A stretch of DNA of 9,380 nt from an uncultured bacterium (lineage in GTDB: Bacteria; Bacteroidota; Bacteroidia; Bacteroidales; Marinifilaceae): contig CAJMQA010000126.1 in assembly GCA_905215395.1 (NCBI GenBank), positions 1 through 9,380 on the forward strand, in the 5' to 3' direction. Under the pieces are notes generated by a model. The model was not told where the DNA came from. It saw only the letters and a list, made by a program, of their open reading frames with translations, and searched no databases. The number at the start of each line of letters is the position of its first letter. The first letter of the stretch is position 1. Position numbers and translations under genes: made by a program. Shown one piece after another: positions 8,358-9,380 of the stretch.

Positions 8358-8396
8358 ATAAATACGGGTTCAGTGCCAACAAATACCCGTATTTAT
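8358..8396 (-). repeat. 12-bp perfect inverted repeat between FecR and SusC genes
   Basis: Arms ATAAATACGGGT (8358-8369) and ACCCGTATTTAT (8385-8396) enclose a 15-nt loop. The distal arm covers the FecR stop codon (8393-8395) and the structure ends 39 nt before the chosen SusC start. In minus-strand RNA it is preceded by an A-run and followed by CAGGTGAAC rather than a U-run, so a full terminator on that strand is unlikely. In plus-strand RNA a T-rich run follows the stem. It could be an RNA-stability hairpin, an attenuator that sets the FecR to SusC ratio, or a protein-binding site; none of these is shown. Confidence 0.7.
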
Positions 8397-9380
8397 TTTT
8401 TATCAATTATAATTGTCTTTCCTTCTGTTTTAAATTTTACATCACCCCCTGTTTCAATCAGTTCCAGAAATACATTTATATTTTCAAATCGTTCCAGATT
8501 TCCTGAAAAATTTAATTTCTTCGTGGCCGGATCTATATAGATTACGTTAATATCGTACCATCTTCCCAGTGTTTGCATGATTTCTTCCAGAGGTACATTT
8601 TCGAATACATATTTTCCTTCTCGCCAACCGACATACTGTATGATGTCTACTTTGCCTGTTTTGATAGTTCCGGTTTTATCTTCCTGTACTTGTGTTCCCG
8701 GGGACAGAATCACCTCTTTCTTCGATTCATCGGAGACATACATTACTTTTCCAGATTCCAGGGTAGTGATAACTTTTTGTTCATCAGCATAATCACGTAC
8801 ATTAAAATCTGTTCCCAAGACTTTTACGGTACCCATGGAAGTATGCACCCGGAATTCATGCTCTTTATCCCGGTTTACCTGGAAATAAGCTTCTCCCTTT
8901 AAGTAAACATCTCTGCTTCTACCCGAGAAGTTTACCGGAAATTTCAATTCGGTTTCTGCATTTAACCATACTTTTGTACCGTCTGACAACTCCAAACGGT
9001 ATTCGCCACCCCGGGGAATGGTTACTGTATTATAAACCATTTCCATTGTTGGATTGACCTGTCTGATCTTATAGGTTAATCCGCCGGATTCGGTACGTAG
9101 TATTGTTCCATCCTGTTCCTGCCATTCCCGGGTATCTTTTTCCAAGGGCACTAGCCTCCCATCCGCTAAAGTCACAGTGGCACAACTTTGGCCGGGGTGA
9201 ATCATTTCAGTTACTACACTTTCATTTTCTATTTGTCCGGATTTCTGTTGCAACCACCACGTAGCAATAAATAATAATATAACTGAAGCAGCTGCCGAGA
9301 TCCACCAACCCAACCGCCGTTCTCTGCCGTGGGATTGCCTGAATTTCCGGTAAGCTTCCATGCCGTCAAAAATGTCTTCT
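8393..9380 (-). CDS. FecR-family anti-sigma factor (N-terminal part outside window)
   Basis: Inner-membrane regulator that holds an ECF sigma factor and releases it when the partner transporter reports ligand. The ATG at 9359-9361 is probably internal: the frame stays open to the window edge with EDIFDG before it, and the cytosolic sigma-binding domain of about 60-80 residues is missing from the visible part. Counting from that Met: basic segment HGRERR, one membrane helix (about 18-38, WWISAAASVILLFIATWW), FecR domain (about 112-190: IPRGGEYRLELSDGTKVWLN, GEAYFQV, VLGTDFNV) and a C-terminal DUF4974/STN-like domain (about 251-320, YVFENVPLEEIMQTL...KTIIIDK). It ends with TAA at 8393-8395, 74 nt before the chosen SusC start. 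An ECF sigma gene is expected upstream on the same strand. Family and role are secure; the partner sigma factor is not seen. Confidence 0.93.
   Translation of the reverse strand, partial: EDIFDGMEAYRKFRQSHGRERRLGWWISAAASVILLFIATWWLQQKSGQIENESVVTEMIHPGQSCATVTLADGRLVPLEKDTREWQEQDGTILRTESGGLTYKIRQVNPTMEMVYNTVTIPRGGEYRLELSDGTKVWLNAETELKFPVNFSGRSRDVYLKGEAYFQVNRDKEHEFRVHTSMGTVKVLGTDFNVRDYADEQKVITTLESGKVMYVSDESKKEVILSPGTQVQEDKTGTIKTGKVDIIQYVGWREGKYVFENVPLEEIMQTLGRWYDINVIYIDPATKKLNFSGNLERFENINVFLELIETGGDVKFKTEGKTIIIDKK

Noticed and set aside
1..9380. Mobile elements, CRISPR arrays, tRNA or rRNA genes, toxin-antitoxin or defence genes.
   Set aside because: I saw no transposase or integrase motifs, no terminal or regularly spaced repeats, and no RNA-gene consensus; nearly all of the window is covered by the seven genes listed.

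Overview
The window looks like chromosomal DNA of a Bacteroidales bacterium with moderate-to-low GC. The signs are a SusC/SusD pair with a FecR-type regulator, lipoproteins of families known mainly from gut Bacteroidetes (DUF4843 and PKD-like), A/T-rich leaders without strong Shine-Dalgarno sequences, and a textbook Bacteroides-type promoter (TTTG, 20 nt, TAnnTTTG) in front of efp. I cannot fix the genus. The protein style suggests the Odoribacter/Butyricimonas/Parabacteroides neighbourhood, but that is an impression, not a measurement.

Layout. Bases 1-368 (+) hold the 3' third of rnc (ribonuclease III). A perfect 17-bp AT-rich inverted repeat (369-411) separates it from the convergent efp gene (422-988, -), which has its own promoter at 1026-1057. 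The rest, 1103-9380, is one minus-strand transcription unit. In order of transcription it runs: FecR-family anti-sigma factor (5' end outside the window), SusC/RagA-family TonB-dependent transporter with an STN signalling domain, SusD/RagB-family lipoprotein, DUF4843 lipoprotein, PKD-like lipoprotein, then a strong hairpin terminator 1 nt past the last stop codon. Gaps between the genes are only 20-74 nt. No gene-free stretch exceeds 300 bases.

How it works (family knowledge plus inference). SusC and SusD should form a lidded outer-membrane importer. The two small lipoproteins occupy the place of SusE/SusF-type surface binding proteins. The STN domain of SusC should report ligand occupancy to the periplasmic part of FecR, which would free an ECF sigma factor whose gene is expected just beyond base 9380. 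No glycoside hydrolase, lyase or peptidase is visible, so the ligand is not revealed by the window.

The least explained items are the 12-bp inverted repeat between the FecR and SusC genes, which overlaps the FecR stop codon, and the propeller-like C-terminal region of the PKD-like lipoprotein. I found no sign of a mobile element, CRISPR array, RNA gene or defence system.
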